The notes under the pieces: generated by a model | What the model saw: only the letters and a program-made list of their open reading frames with translations | The model's database searches: none | Told to the model about the DNA's origin: nothing | Source of the DNA: Candidatus Sulfopaludibacter sp. SbA3 | GTDB lineage: Bacteria; Acidobacteriota; Terriglobia; 20CM-2-55-15 | Assembly: GCA_945865815.1 (NCBI GenBank) | Contig: CAMBFR010000035.1 | Location: forward strand, 1-34,629 | DNA: 34,629 nt | Direction: 5' to 3' | Shown here: in pieces, positions 24,543 through 32,809 of the stretch | Layout of the letters: each line of letters begins with the position of its first letter | Numbering within the stretch: position 1 is the first letter of the stretch | Made by a program: the position numbers and the translations under genes

Positions 24543-24974
24543 ATGCTTATTAACTCTAAGGGTTTTTCCGCTATCGAGCTTCTTCTGGTGGTGAGCGTTA
24601 TGGCCATTCTGGGCGCTGTCGCGCTGCCTCAGGTCCGGAATGCGCAAGCCGACTATCGTCTGACTTCCACGGCCAATGACGTCATCGGCCAGCTCAACCA
24701 GGCCCGTATCATGGCGATCACGCGAAATGCGGACTTCCGGGTCTCGGTGACCAGCTCTACGGCGTATGCGGTCCAACAAGAGACTTCGACGAACGTGTGG
24801 ACGACGATATCGTCGTATACCCTGCCCACCGGTTTTACGATCACGGCCACCAACACGGGCGAGTTTCATTCCCGCGGCACGGCCAGCCCGAACGGAACAT
24901 TTACCGTCACCAATTCGAATTCCAAGACCCGGCAGGTTCTGGTGGATCCTTCGGGAAGAGTGTATGCGCAGTAA
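24543..24974 (+). CDS. GspH/FimT-type minor pseudopilin
   Basis: A 143-residue prepilin. The leader (MLINSKG) ends at Gly7 before Phe+1, and Glu+5 is present in GFSAIELLLVVSVMAIL. The hydrophobic helix is followed by QVRNAQADYRLTSTANDVIGQLNQARIMAITRNA, typical of GspH/FimT in outline, and a beta-rich C-terminal domain. It is probably processed by the PilD encoded upstream and forms part of a priming tip complex. It overlaps the next gene by 11 bases. Confidence 0.88.
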   Translation: MLINSKGFSAIELLLVVSVMAILGAVALPQVRNAQADYRLTSTANDVIGQLNQARIMAITRNADFRVSVTSSTAYAVQQETSTNVWTTISSYTLPTGFTITATNTGEFHSRGTASPNGTFTVTNSNSKTRQVLVDPSGRVYAQ

Positions 24975-25410
24975 TCGCGGATTCACGTTAATCGAAACAT
25001 TGATCACAACGGGGATTCTTGTTACCGGACTGGTTGCGGTGGCTTCCCTCTTTTCCTGGAGCGCGGCTACCAACCTCATGAACCAGCAGAGGACGGCATC
25101 CACATCCCTTGTGGCAGACAAGATGGAGCAGTTCAAGGCGGCAGGGTTGACCGACGCCATGTGGACGGCGGGAGGCAGCCTGAACGCCGCCAGCCCTTCG
25201 ACCGGATACTGGGACTACGTAACAATCGCCAGCGACGGGACAATTACGTCCGATACGACGTCGACAACTGCGCCATACCTCCGAATCTGGGCGGTCAGCG
25301 GAACCAGTCCGCGCACGGTTACCATTATTGTTTACGCGCAGCGCGCGGGCCTGACTCGAACACGTACGGAAATGATCCGCGCCACGACGATGGCAAGCGG
25401 CACCTTCTGA
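24964..25410 (+). CDS. PilV/GspI-like minor pseudopilin
   Basis: A 148-residue prepilin with a very short leader (MRSNRG) cleaved before FTLIETLITTGILVTGL. Phe+1 and Glu+5 are present. A Ser/Thr-rich beta domain follows. ATG 24964 overlaps the previous gene. The upstream open frame is a shadow in the FimT-like gene. The order FimT, PilV, PilW matches the minor pilin operons of type IVa pili. Confidence 0.85.
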   Translation: MRSNRGFTLIETLITTGILVTGLVAVASLFSWSAATNLMNQQRTASTSLVADKMEQFKAAGLTDAMWTAGGSLNAASPSTGYWDYVTIASDGTITSDTTSTTAPYLRIWAVSGTSPRTVTIIVYAQRAGLTRTRTEMIRATTMASGTF

Positions 25411-25428
25411 CGCGCAGCTATCAAGACT

Positions 25429-26376
25429 ATGACTAGGCGAAACCAGGGATTTTCGTTGATCGAATTGATGATGGCCATGCTGATCACAATGGGCATCGGC
25501 ATGATTGTGTTTCAGCTTTTCCAGCAGAATGAGGAAGTATTCAACGACCAGAACCTCGTGGTCGAGATGCAGCAGACGGCCCGCGTAACGGCGTCGCAAA
25601 TCAGCGATGAGATAAGAATGGCGGGGCAAGGCGTGCCCGTCTACGCATCGACTTTCGACACCGCCGCAACCGAGGGTGGCGCCGTCGTTCTGAACGGTTC
25701 CACCTCGAGCCGCATCAACGTTCGAGCCGGACTTTCCGGCGCCGAATCCAACGTGACGACCGCTACGCCGGTCGTCTTCACGCTCGGAACTGCCGGCACG
25801 ATCACAGTCAATACTTCAAGCCTGTTCTCGGACGCGCTGGGCACTACGTCCCCGACAGATCGTTACGTATACATCTGGGGTCCTGTTGCCAATTCGGCGT
25901 GGAGCTGGGTGCGCGCGGAATTGACGCTGATTACAACGGGGACCGATACGCTGACGCTTACTCCGCGCACGGCCGGATCCTCCGGCAGAACCGCCGGGGC
26001 CAACGCCACGATTGACGACGTTGACGACGTCATAACATTCACATCGGCTCCCACAATCAGCCTTGAAGAAGCTGTCGCGTATTACCTGGATGGCACTGCC
26101 GTAAAGCGCGCCACAGCGACAAACCTTGACGATGCGACCAGTCCTACATGGGGTACGGGGCAGGAGATAGGCCGAAATGTAACCGGCCTGACCTTCACCT
26201 ACTACGACGAAAGCAACAACGTGATTACGCCCAACACCCTGGCGAACCGCATACTTGTCGGGCGCATCGACGTACGCGTGGTTGTTCAGACTTCCGACGA
26301 ACTCCCTTCTACCGGCGCCCGCCAGACGTACGCGCTCTCAAGCCGCTCAATTCCTCGAAACGCAAGAATTCGGTAA
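25429..26376 (+). CDS. PilW-like minor pseudopilin
   Basis: A 315-residue prepilin. The leader MTRRNQG is followed by FSLIELMMAMLITMGIGM, with Glu+5 present. An amphipathic stretch (EMQQTARVTASQISDEIRMAG) precedes a long Thr/Ser-rich beta domain with low complexity. A PilW domain is typical in position and length. It is the third pseudopilin in a row; no PilX or PilY1 tip adhesin gene follows. Its 3' end lies 37 bp before the response-regulator gene. Confidence 0.85.
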   Translation: MTRRNQGFSLIELMMAMLITMGIGMIVFQLFQQNEEVFNDQNLVVEMQQTARVTASQISDEIRMAGQGVPVYASTFDTAATEGGAVVLNGSTSSRINVRAGLSGAESNVTTATPVVFTLGTAGTITVNTSSLFSDALGTTSPTDRYVYIWGPVANSAWSWVRAELTLITTGTDTLTLTPRTAGSSGRTAGANATIDDVDDVITFTSAPTISLEEAVAYYLDGTAVKRATATNLDDATSPTWGTGQEIGRNVTGLTFTYYDESNNVITPNTLANRILVGRIDVRVVVQTSDELPSTGARQTYALSSRSIPRNARIR

Positions 26377-26398
26377 CTGCGCGTTTGTTCCCTTCGGT

Positions 26399-26404
26399 TA
26401 TTAT
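26399..26404 (+). promoter_or_regulatory. -10 box of the response-regulator gene
   Basis: TATTAT, nine bases before the GTG start at 26414. The regulator could therefore be expressed separately from the pseudopilin genes. Confidence 0.45.
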
Positions 26405-26413
26405 GCTTGCCCG

Positions 26414-27784
26414 GTGAAAATACTCTTAGTCGAAGACAAAGACAGTCTGCGGCAAATGCTTGCCACGGCGCTCAAGAAGGCAGGCTACTCTGTCGATACG
26501 GCCGCCGACGGCACTGTTGCAGTCGAAAAGATCCGCGCCCAGCCCTACCATCTCGTCATTACGGATCTGCAACTGCCAACCCTATCCGGACTTGAGATCC
26601 TGAAGATCCAGAAAGAAATCGATCCGACCATCCCCGTGTTGATCATGACGGCTTTCGGCACCATCGAAGAAGCCGTGGAGGCCATGAAGCAGGGCGCCTT
26701 TGATTTTCTTCCGAAACCAGTCGACATGTCGCACCTGTTCCTTCTGGTCAATCGCGCGCTGGAGCAGCGGCGCCTCCTGATCGAAAACATATTGTTAAAA
26801 GAGGAGGCGCAGCGCGCTTATGGCATTCCGAAAATCATCGGGGAAAGCCCGGCGATTCTCACGGTCAGCCATAACATCCAGCGCGTGGCGCCGACCGACG
26901 CCACGGTGCTGCTTACAGGCGAGAGCGGAACCGGCAAGGAAGTGTTTTCCCGGGCGATCCACCAGCTCAGCTCCCGCAGGGACAAACCCTTCGTCACCGT
27001 GAACTGCGCCGCCATTCCGCATGGGCTGATCGAAAACGAGCTATTCGGACATGAAAAGGGATCCTACACCGGCGCGCTCACACGCAAGATCGGCAAGTTT
27101 GAACTGGCGGACCAGGGCACGATTTTCCTCGATGAAATCGGCGAACTTCACATGTCGGTCCAGGCAAAGGTTCTCCGTGTCATTGAAGAGCAGCGCTTCG
27201 AGCGTATCGGTGGGCTGGAAACCATCCAGGTGAACACGCGGATGGTTGCAGCCACGAACAGGGATCTTCAGGACCTGGTGGCGAAACGGGAGTTCAGGGA
27301 GGATCTCTTCTTCAGGCTGTCTGTATTTCCGATTCATATTCCCCCGCTCCGTGAGCGCATGTCCGACATTCGCCCGCTGGCTCAATACTTCGTGGACAAG
27401 TTCGCGCGCGAACTGCATCGGCAGGGCCTGCACCTCAGCCCGGAGGCGGCGCGAGCGATGGAAGCCTACTCGTGGCCGGGAAATGTGCGCGAGCTGCAGA
27501 ACACGATCGAAAGGGGCGTGATCCTGTCGGACGGCAATCAGATCCGTCCTGAGGATCTGAACTTCGCGTTCGAGCAGCGGAAAGAGACGAGCGACTTCGC
27601 CCATCTGTTCGATTTATCCGGATCACTCGCCGAAGTCTCGGCCCGCGCCGCACAGGCCGCGGAAAAACTGAAAATCAGGCAGGCGCTGGAGCTTTCGAGC
27701 TGGAACAAGACACAAACCGCCCAGATGCTGGGGGTTTCGTACAAGACTCTGCTGAACAAGGTCCGCGATTACGGACTGGAGTGA
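26414..27784 (+). CDS. NtrC-family response regulator (PilR-like)
   Basis: A 456-residue sigma-54 enhancer-binding protein. The receiver domain has acidic Glu7-Asp8, phospho-acceptor Asp51 in VITDLQLP, and the T and K of MTAFGT and LPKPVD. The AAA+ domain has Walker A GESGTGKE (169-176), Walker B with Asp240 in FLDEIGE, and SWPGNVREL. The sigma-54 contact loop reads GSYTGA instead of GAFTGA, a conservative variant. A Fis-type helix-turn-helix ends the chain (KTQTAQMLGVSYKTLLNK). The GTG is the only start that gives the receiver N-terminus; upstream frame is a shadow of PilW. It likely partners the kinase at 23360. Confidence 0.94.
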   Translation: MKILLVEDKDSLRQMLATALKKAGYSVDTAADGTVAVEKIRAQPYHLVITDLQLPTLSGLEILKIQKEIDPTIPVLIMTAFGTIEEAVEAMKQGAFDFLPKPVDMSHLFLLVNRALEQRRLLIENILLKEEAQRAYGIPKIIGESPAILTVSHNIQRVAPTDATVLLTGESGTGKEVFSRAIHQLSSRRDKPFVTVNCAAIPHGLIENELFGHEKGSYTGALTRKIGKFELADQGTIFLDEIGELHMSVQAKVLRVIEEQRFERIGGLETIQVNTRMVAATNRDLQDLVAKREFREDLFFRLSVFPIHIPPLRERMSDIRPLAQYFVDKFARELHRQGLHLSPEAARAMEAYSWPGNVRELQNTIERGVILSDGNQIRPEDLNFAFEQRKETSDFAHLFDLSGSLAEVSARAAQAAEKLKIRQALELSSWNKTQTAQMLGVSYKTLLNKVRDYGLE

Positions 27785-27788
27785 TGGA

Positions 27789-28712
27789 CTACCTCTTGAG
27801 AAACTTCTGGACTGGCCCGTTCACGGGGTCGGCAACATAGATTTCCGATTTGGGACCAACCGCCAGATAGTGCGCTTCGCCAAACTGTCCCACACCATTG
27901 CCGGAGCGGCCGACAGCGGCCCGGACATTCCCGTTAAGATCGAGTTGAAGCAGTTGGCCGGCGAATCCATTGACCATGTAGATGTTCTCCGCGCCAACAT
28001 GGAGACCGCACGGGAGACCGGCGTATTTCATTTCCCTGACAAACGTTCCGTCGGCATCGAATATCTGAATTCTCTGGTTCTCGCGATCCGCAACCCACAC
28101 GAGACCTTTGGCGTCGACTACAACCGAGTGCGCGACCTGAAACTTGCCCGGCTCAGTCCCCTTCCCGCCCCATGAACGGATGAACTTTCCGGTCCTGTCG
28201 AATTTCACGACGCGGGGATCGGGACCTCCGTGCCCCTGCGCGACGAATATGTCTCCACCGGAACCAATGGCAATGTCGTTAGGTTCGTTCAGAACGCCCG
28301 GCTGGCCCTTCGTCCCCAACGTCAGCAGAACGTCCCCACGAGGGCTCAGTTTCATCACCGTGTGCGCCCCGACGTCCGTAACCCAGAAGTTGCCCTGCGA
28401 GTCGAGTCGAAGACCATGGGCTCGAGTAAATATGCCTTCACCAAATGCCCGAATGAACTTCCCGTTTTCATCAAATTCCACGAGCGCCTGTGGCCCCCGG
28501 TTGAAAACGAAGAGATGGCCTCTCGGGTCAACCGCAACCGAGGCCGCCGGGCCCATCGTCATGCCTTCAGGCAAAGTAAGCCCGTTTGGTACGGCAACAT
28601 AGTCGAGGACCGGGGCGTTCTGCGGAAGCATCAAGGCTGGATCCGAAGGCCGTTGAGCAAACGTTGAACTCAAGGTCAGGAAAAGCGTCAGTGCGAAGCC
28701 GGTTGTTTTCAT
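27789..28712 (-). CDS. Secreted NHL-repeat beta-propeller protein
   Basis: A 307-residue exported protein. A signal peptide (MKTTGFALTLFLTLSSTFAQ, cleaved near residue 20) precedes six or so NHL repeats, such as ASVAVDPRGHLFVFNRG, VWVADRENQRIQIF and AVGPKSEIYVADPVN. Spacing and the His-containing motifs (RAHGLRLD, AHSVVVD, EAHYLAV) resemble the peptidyl-alpha-hydroxyglycine alpha-amidating lyase fold, where His and Asp side chains bind zinc and calcium. Activity here is unproven. ATG 28712 is chosen because a signal peptide begins there and a -10 box lies just upstream. It converges with the response-regulator gene, 4 bp away. Confidence 0.82.
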   Translation of the reverse strand: MKTTGFALTLFLTLSSTFAQRPSDPALMLPQNAPVLDYVAVPNGLTLPEGMTMGPAASVAVDPRGHLFVFNRGPQALVEFDENGKFIRAFGEGIFTRAHGLRLDSQGNFWVTDVGAHTVMKLSPRGDVLLTLGTKGQPGVLNEPNDIAIGSGGDIFVAQGHGGPDPRVVKFDRTGKFIRSWGGKGTEPGKFQVAHSVVVDAKGLVWVADRENQRIQIFDADGTFVREMKYAGLPCGLHVGAENIYMVNGFAGQLLQLDLNGNVRAAVGRSGNGVGQFGEAHYLAVGPKSEIYVADPVNGPVQKFLKR

Positions 28713-28719
28713 GGCCTGA

Positions 28720-28725
28720 AGTCTA
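28720..28725 (-). promoter_or_regulatory. -10 box of the NHL-repeat gene
   Basis: TAGACT on the minus strand, seven bases before ATG 28712. No TG extension is present. Confidence 0.4.
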
Positions 28726-28814
28726 ACCGTGAGGTGTTCCGGCAAGCAAAGGAAAGTGCACTTGCCACAATGGGATCGTGCCGCGGGCTTTATGCCCGAG
28801 TTTCGCGCGATCCC

Positions 28815-29582
28815 TTATCCATGCGTTCGCCTGCCCCAATGCAAAGCCGCGATCCCGCCGGTCAGGTTGCGATAGGCCACTTCATCAAATCCGGCGGAGC
28901 GCATCAACTCCACCAGTTGGGATTGAGATGGAAACTTTTCGACCGAGCTCGGCAAGTATTCATAGGCGCCATTGTTCCCGGACAACACGGCCCCTATCCT
29001 TGGAAGCACGTTACGAAAGTAAAAGTTGAAGATTTCGCGGAATACCGGAATGACAGGCTTCGAAAACTCCAGGATCACCAGCGCACCACCCGGATGGAGC
29101 GCCCGGCGCATTTCCTGCAGCCCGCGGTAAGGATCTTCGAGGTTCCTCAATCCAAAAGCGATGGTGATGGCATCGAAGGAGGAATCGGCAAACGGAAGGG
29201 CCAGCGCGTCCGCTTCAATCGTTCGAATAAAGGGGCTATACCCTGCGGCTTCGATCTTCTGGTTGGAACGCGTCAGCATGGGATGGCAGAAATCGGATGC
29301 GACGATGGCCGCGTTCAAGTCTTTCAAGCCGCGTCGAAGGGCAAGAGCCAAGTCTCCGGTTCCGCTGCACAAGTCGAGGCATTCCGGATTGGAGCGCCCG
29401 CCAAGGAGTTCTCGGACCTTGCCGACGGCGATGCGCCGCCAATACCGGTCAACGGACGCCGACAAGACATGATTCAGGAAATCGTAGCGGTGCGCGATGC
29501 CGGCGAACATGCGCTGGACGGCATGGCTGTCCGGTCCCTGATACCGGCTGGGAGGCTCATGGTTTCCTCTTGGCTTCATCAA
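28815..29582 (-). CDS. menG: Demethylmenaquinone methyltransferase (UbiE/MenG)
   Basis: A 255-residue SAM-dependent methyltransferase. Family motifs are IAHRYDFLNHVLSASVDRYWRR, the SAM motif LDLCSGTGDLALAL, ADALALPFADSSFDAITIAFGLRN and YEYLPSSVEKFPSQ. The last part of the quinone methyltransferase region is conserved. Menaquinone is the usual Acidobacteriota quinone and the aroB neighbour makes chorismate precursor, so I call it MenG rather than UbiE. The start overlaps aroB by 26 bases, so the two are coupled. MM at the start leaves two possible ATG codons. Confidence 0.93.
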   Translation of the reverse strand: MMKPRGNHEPPSRYQGPDSHAVQRMFAGIAHRYDFLNHVLSASVDRYWRRIAVGKVRELLGGRSNPECLDLCSGTGDLALALRRGLKDLNAAIVASDFCHPMLTRSNQKIEAAGYSPFIRTIEADALALPFADSSFDAITIAFGLRNLEDPYRGLQEMRRALHPGGALVILEFSKPVIPVFREIFNFYFRNVLPRIGAVLSGNNGAYEYLPSSVEKFPSQSQLVELMRSAGFDEVAYRNLTGGIAALHWGRRTHG

Positions 29583-30639
29583 GCATCCCTTTGACTACAT
29601 CACGAACAATTTCGAATGGAACATCAGGAGTGATTTCGACCTTGCCGATCGCGCGAGGCAACACAAAATGCACTGCTCCGTTAAGGATTTTCTTGTCATG
29701 CTGCAGCGCGTTTAGAACGCTTCGGCCCTTGACGCCATCGAGCAAAGGCAACCTGCCTATTCCATTTGTCGCGGATTCGATCCGCCGGCGTTCACTTTCG
29801 TCCAGCTTACCCAATCGTGCCGCGATGCGAGATGCGGCAACCATTCCATACCCCACGGCCTCACCGTGTTTGATGCGCTGGTAGCGCGCGGCTGCTTCGA
29901 GCGCATGGCCAATCGTGTGGCCGAAGTTCAGAATGCGCCGCAGATTACCCTCTTTCTCATCCGCCATCACGACCTCGGCCTTGATACGAGCGCATCTGGC
30001 GACGAGCCGCTCGATAGCTTCCGGATCGCGTTTGAGCAACCCGGGCGTATTCCTTTCGAACTCCTCGAACAATTCGACATCACGGATCACTCCGTACTTC
30101 AATGACTCGAAGAGACCGCTCGCGTATTCACGCTCCGGCAGCTTCATCAATACGAGTGGATCCGACAAGACGAGCCGGGGCTGATGAAAAGTTCCTATCA
30201 AATTCTTGCCCGCGCGGTGATTCACTCCGGTCTTGCCGCCGATGCTGGAGTCAACCTGCGCCAGCAGGGTGGTGGGGACCTGAACGACAGGAATGCCTCG
30301 CATGTAAATCGACGCGACGAAGCCCGACACATCGCCTACCACTCCGCCGCCGAGCGCGATCAATGTGGACTGGCGTGTCAGATTCAGGGCCACCATCCGA
30401 TCCAGCAGACGAGTCACTGTGGTTAATGTCTTGGCTCTCTCGCCATCGGGAATCATCTCTATCGGAAACTGTTTTTTCAGTCCCTGGCCGACAGCCTTCA
30501 GAATCCGGGGCTGAGAAACAATCAGGTACGGCGGTTTCAAACCCGATTCCTGCAGGTGTTCCTTTAAACGGTCAAGTACACCAACCCCGACAAGTATCCG
30601 GCAGGACGTATGCGGCAAAGTAACCTGAATGGATTGCAT
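29557..30639 (-). CDS. aroB: 3-dehydroquinate synthase
   Basis: A 360-residue NAD- and zinc-dependent enzyme that makes 3-dehydroquinate from DAHP in the shikimate pathway. PDGERAKTL, ALGGGVVGDVSGFVAS, VPTTLLAQVDSSIGGKTGVN and LFESLKYGVIRD are present, as are NFGHTIGHALE and KHGEAVGYGM with the zinc-binding His residues. ATG 30639 begins the family sequence (MQSIQVTLPHTSCRI); the longer frame reads through the ctpA terminator. Its 3' end overlaps menG. Confidence 0.97.
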   Translation of the reverse strand: MQSIQVTLPHTSCRILVGVGVLDRLKEHLQESGLKPPYLIVSQPRILKAVGQGLKKQFPIEMIPDGERAKTLTTVTRLLDRMVALNLTRQSTLIALGGGVVGDVSGFVASIYMRGIPVVQVPTTLLAQVDSSIGGKTGVNHRAGKNLIGTFHQPRLVLSDPLVLMKLPEREYASGLFESLKYGVIRDVELFEEFERNTPGLLKRDPEAIERLVARCARIKAEVVMADEKEGNLRRILNFGHTIGHALEAAARYQRIKHGEAVGYGMVAASRIAARLGKLDESERRRIESATNGIGRLPLLDGVKGRSVLNALQHDKKILNGAVHFVLPRAIGKVEITPDVPFEIVRDVVKGMLDEAKRKP

Positions 30640-30658
30640 GCTTCTGTTCTTGATGGCT

Positions 30659-30696
30659 GAAAAATAGAAAAGGCCGCAGGCACAGTCGCTGCGGCC
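30659..30696 (-). terminator. Rho-independent terminator of ctpA
   Basis: On the minus strand a GGCCGCAG stem pairs with CTGCGGCC (plus-strand arms 30672-30679 and 30689-30696), with a 9-nt loop. It is followed by a U-rich run read as TTTTCTATTTT. It lies 29 bp after the ctpA stop and before aroB. Confidence 0.8.
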
Positions 30697-30724
30697 CTTG
30701 TCTGTAGCGTTGTATGTCTTTGCT

Positions 30725-32314
30725 TTAGCGGACGGCGATTTGCCGGCGAGCGCGCGTTGCAAGCTCCCGGGCTTCCGGCATCAACTCGATCGCCTTAAGG
30801 ACTTGCGGATCGCCATCGAGTATCACGCGTTCCGCCTCCGACACACCCAGCCGGTTGTAGGCCACTTCATACCTGATCATCCGTCTCAGGTAGTCGATGT
30901 TGTCCTGAAAGTCTTTGTCCGTAGACTGAATTCCCCGCTTCTGCAGGTGCTGCTTGAACTCACCGATGAGCGCATCCGACACCCGGAAGGACAAGTCAAT
31001 CGGCGGATTCTTTGCCAGGAAATCCCGAACAAAGGTGTAAAACGCAAATCTCTTGACGAGCACATCCTGGAACTCGTTCATCTTCGATTCGCCAATCACA
31101 TGGTCCGGAGTGATTCCGCCGCCACCGTAAACAACACGACCGAGATCCGAATACTTGATCTCCTGCTGCCGCTGCTTCTCGACGGAACTCTCGTCGCGGC
31201 GATTGTAGTAGTCGAACTGAGAAATCTGCGAATAATCCCGCTGGATCAGCCGGCCGCTGGGCGTGTACCACTTCTGCGTCGTGAGCGCGAGACCCGCGTT
31301 CTTGCTGAGCGGGTAGACCGACTGCACGAGGCCCTTGCCAAAACTGGTTTCGCCGACGATCAAGCCCCGATCGTGATCCTGAATCGCGCCTGCCACGATC
31401 TCCGAAGCGCTGGCGCTGGACGGATTAATCAGGATGACGACCGGATAAAGGTTGTCCGTATTCAGCCGCTGCGACGCATAAGGACGGTTCGAGCCTCGTG
31501 TACGTCCGCGTGTCTCTACGATCATCTGACCCTTCTGAAGAAACGCTTCCGACACCTCGATTGCTTCCTGCAGCAGACCGCCTGGATTGTTTCGAAGGTC
31601 GAAGACCAGTCCGTCAAGGGTCCTGTAATCGAGCTTTCTCAGTGCTTCCCGCAGTTCGGCGCCTGTTGTTTCGGCGAAATTGGTCAGCTTGATATAGCCG
31701 ACCTTGGGCCGAATCATGAACGCGTTGCTGATGGTGTACTTCGCGATCTCATCGCGCACGACGCTCATTGGTATGGGCTCATCCACGCCGGGACGCGTCA
31801 CGGTGATTTTTACTGTTGTTCCGCGGGGACCTTTCAGGCGGGAAACGACATCATTGAGATCCATGCCCTCCGTGGATTCGCCGTTCACCTGGCTGAGCAC
31901 GTCTCCGACGCGGAGGCCGACTTTCTCTGCCGGAGATCCGAGGAACGGAGGCGAGACGACCGTTACTTTTCCGAAACGTGTCGTGACCGTAATTCCAAGT
32001 CCGTAGTACCTGCCGCGCTGGTCTTCTCGAAGCGCGGTGAAAGCCTTCGGATTGAAAAATTTTGAGTGAGGATCGAGCGTCCGGAGCATGCCGTCAATCG
32101 CTCCGAAGACCGCCTCATCGGAGTCCACTTCAGTCGCGGCGTTTTCTTCGACCAGCATCAACAAGTTGGAAAACAGTCGTAAGGAGTTGTCGACGTCTTC
32201 GGTCCGCTGCGCCCCCTGTGCCTGAACACGGGTGCCAGCGAATCCACCGGCTACCGCCGACACGATCAACACAAAGAGGAGGCTGAAAATGGCACGCGAC
32301 GATCTGATCTTCAT
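30725..32314 (-). CDS. ctpA: C-terminal processing peptidase (S41 family)
   Basis: A 529-residue exported serine protease of the Prc/CtpA type. The signal peptide (residues 1 to about 33) includes RAIFSLLFVLIVSAVAGG. A helical region is followed by a PDZ domain at about 100-185 (PFLGSPAEKVGLRVGD). The catalytic S41 core has the Ser in SSASASEIVAGAI and the Lys in SFGKGLVQ. The C-terminal helical extension is unusually long. ATG 32314 is preceded by GGGAG and a clear extended -10; the upstream open frame extends across that promoter and is ignored. Such proteases trim periplasmic C-termini and influence peptidoglycan hydrolases. Confidence 0.94.
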   Translation of the reverse strand: MKIRSSRAIFSLLFVLIVSAVAGGFAGTRVQAQGAQRTEDVDNSLRLFSNLLMLVEENAATEVDSDEAVFGAIDGMLRTLDPHSKFFNPKAFTALREDQRGRYYGLGITVTTRFGKVTVVSPPFLGSPAEKVGLRVGDVLSQVNGESTEGMDLNDVVSRLKGPRGTTVKITVTRPGVDEPIPMSVVRDEIAKYTISNAFMIRPKVGYIKLTNFAETTGAELREALRKLDYRTLDGLVFDLRNNPGGLLQEAIEVSEAFLQKGQMIVETRGRTRGSNRPYASQRLNTDNLYPVVILINPSSASASEIVAGAIQDHDRGLIVGETSFGKGLVQSVYPLSKNAGLALTTQKWYTPSGRLIQRDYSQISQFDYYNRRDESSVEKQRQQEIKYSDLGRVVYGGGGITPDHVIGESKMNEFQDVLVKRFAFYTFVRDFLAKNPPIDLSFRVSDALIGEFKQHLQKRGIQSTDKDFQDNIDYLRRMIRYEVAYNRLGVSEAERVILDGDPQVLKAIELMPEARELATRARRQIAVR

Positions 32315-32347
32315 CTGGTCATCTCCCTCATTTGGAACGTGCCGGGG

Positions 32348-32356
32348 ATTATAGCA
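32348..32356 (-). promoter_or_regulatory. Extended -10 promoter of ctpA
   Basis: TGC followed by a perfect TATAAT on the minus strand, the best promoter in the window. The leader to ATG 32314 is about 27 nt and contains GGGAG. An inverted repeat, AAGGCC-TTAAG-GGCCTT (32358-32374), lies next to it where a regulator could bind. TTGACC further upstream is about 21 bp away, too far for a normal -35. Confidence 0.7.
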
Positions 32357-32441
32357 GAAGGCCTTAAGGGCCTTGGTCAATTTCTTCATGGCTGCGCCTT
32401 CAGTTCTGCCGGAAATTGGGCGGCACGCCTCACCTTCGTTT

Positions 32442-32471
32442 TGTTATCATTCAATATAGTCCGGCAGGAGG
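32442..32471 (+). promoter_or_regulatory. tatA promoter and strong ribosome binding site
   Basis: TGT-TATCAT (32442-32450) is an extended -10 element. A perfect AGGAGG (32466-32471) stands five bases before ATG 32477 and fixes that start against the longer open frame from 32339. Confidence 0.6.
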
Positions 32472-32476
32472 AATTC

Positions 32477-32809
32477 ATGGGACAACTTGGTTTTCAGGAG
32501 CTTTTCGTCATTTTCCTGATAGCTCTTCTGGTCTTCGGACCCAAGAAGCTTCCGGAACTGGGTAAATCCCTTGGAAAAGGCATTCGCGAGTTCAAAAAGG
32601 CCACGGAAGGTTTGAAGCAGAGTTGGGAAGACCAGATGCGCGACACGGAAAGCAGCGTAAAGGATATCTACGCCGACATCGATTCGGATCCGAGTATGAC
32701 CGGTCCGGTTTATAAAGACGAAGAAGCCGAAGCAGGAATCCCGGAAGTCGTCGCCGCCGAGCAACCCGCAGCAGCCTCAGAACCTGTCACCCCGAAAGAA
32801 AAAGGCTAA
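32477..32809 (+). CDS. tatA: Twin-arginine translocase subunit TatA
   Basis: A 110-residue pore-forming subunit of the Tat pathway for folded proteins. A single N-terminal helix (GFQELFVIFLIALLVFG) with Glu8 is followed by the Phe20-Gly-Pro22 hinge, an amphipathic helix (KKLPELGKSLGKGIREFKKA) and an acidic, Pro-rich tail. There is no separate TatB, so this protein may serve both roles. tatC follows without a gap. Confidence 0.95.
   Translation: MGQLGFQELFVIFLIALLVFGPKKLPELGKSLGKGIREFKKATEGLKQSWEDQMRDTESSVKDIYADIDSDPSMTGPVYKDEEAEAGIPEVVAAEQPAAASEPVTPKEKG

Noticed and set aside
28775-28795. Small hairpin CGGGCTTTATGCCCG after menG
   Set aside because: The stem is only five base pairs with no T-tract, and the flanks do not match the REP-like pair, so I do not call a terminator or a third repeat.
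30698-32065. 455-codon plus-strand open frame opposite ctpA
   Set aside because: It is antisense to a clear S41 protease with intact motifs. High-GC genes commonly leave such long antisense frames.
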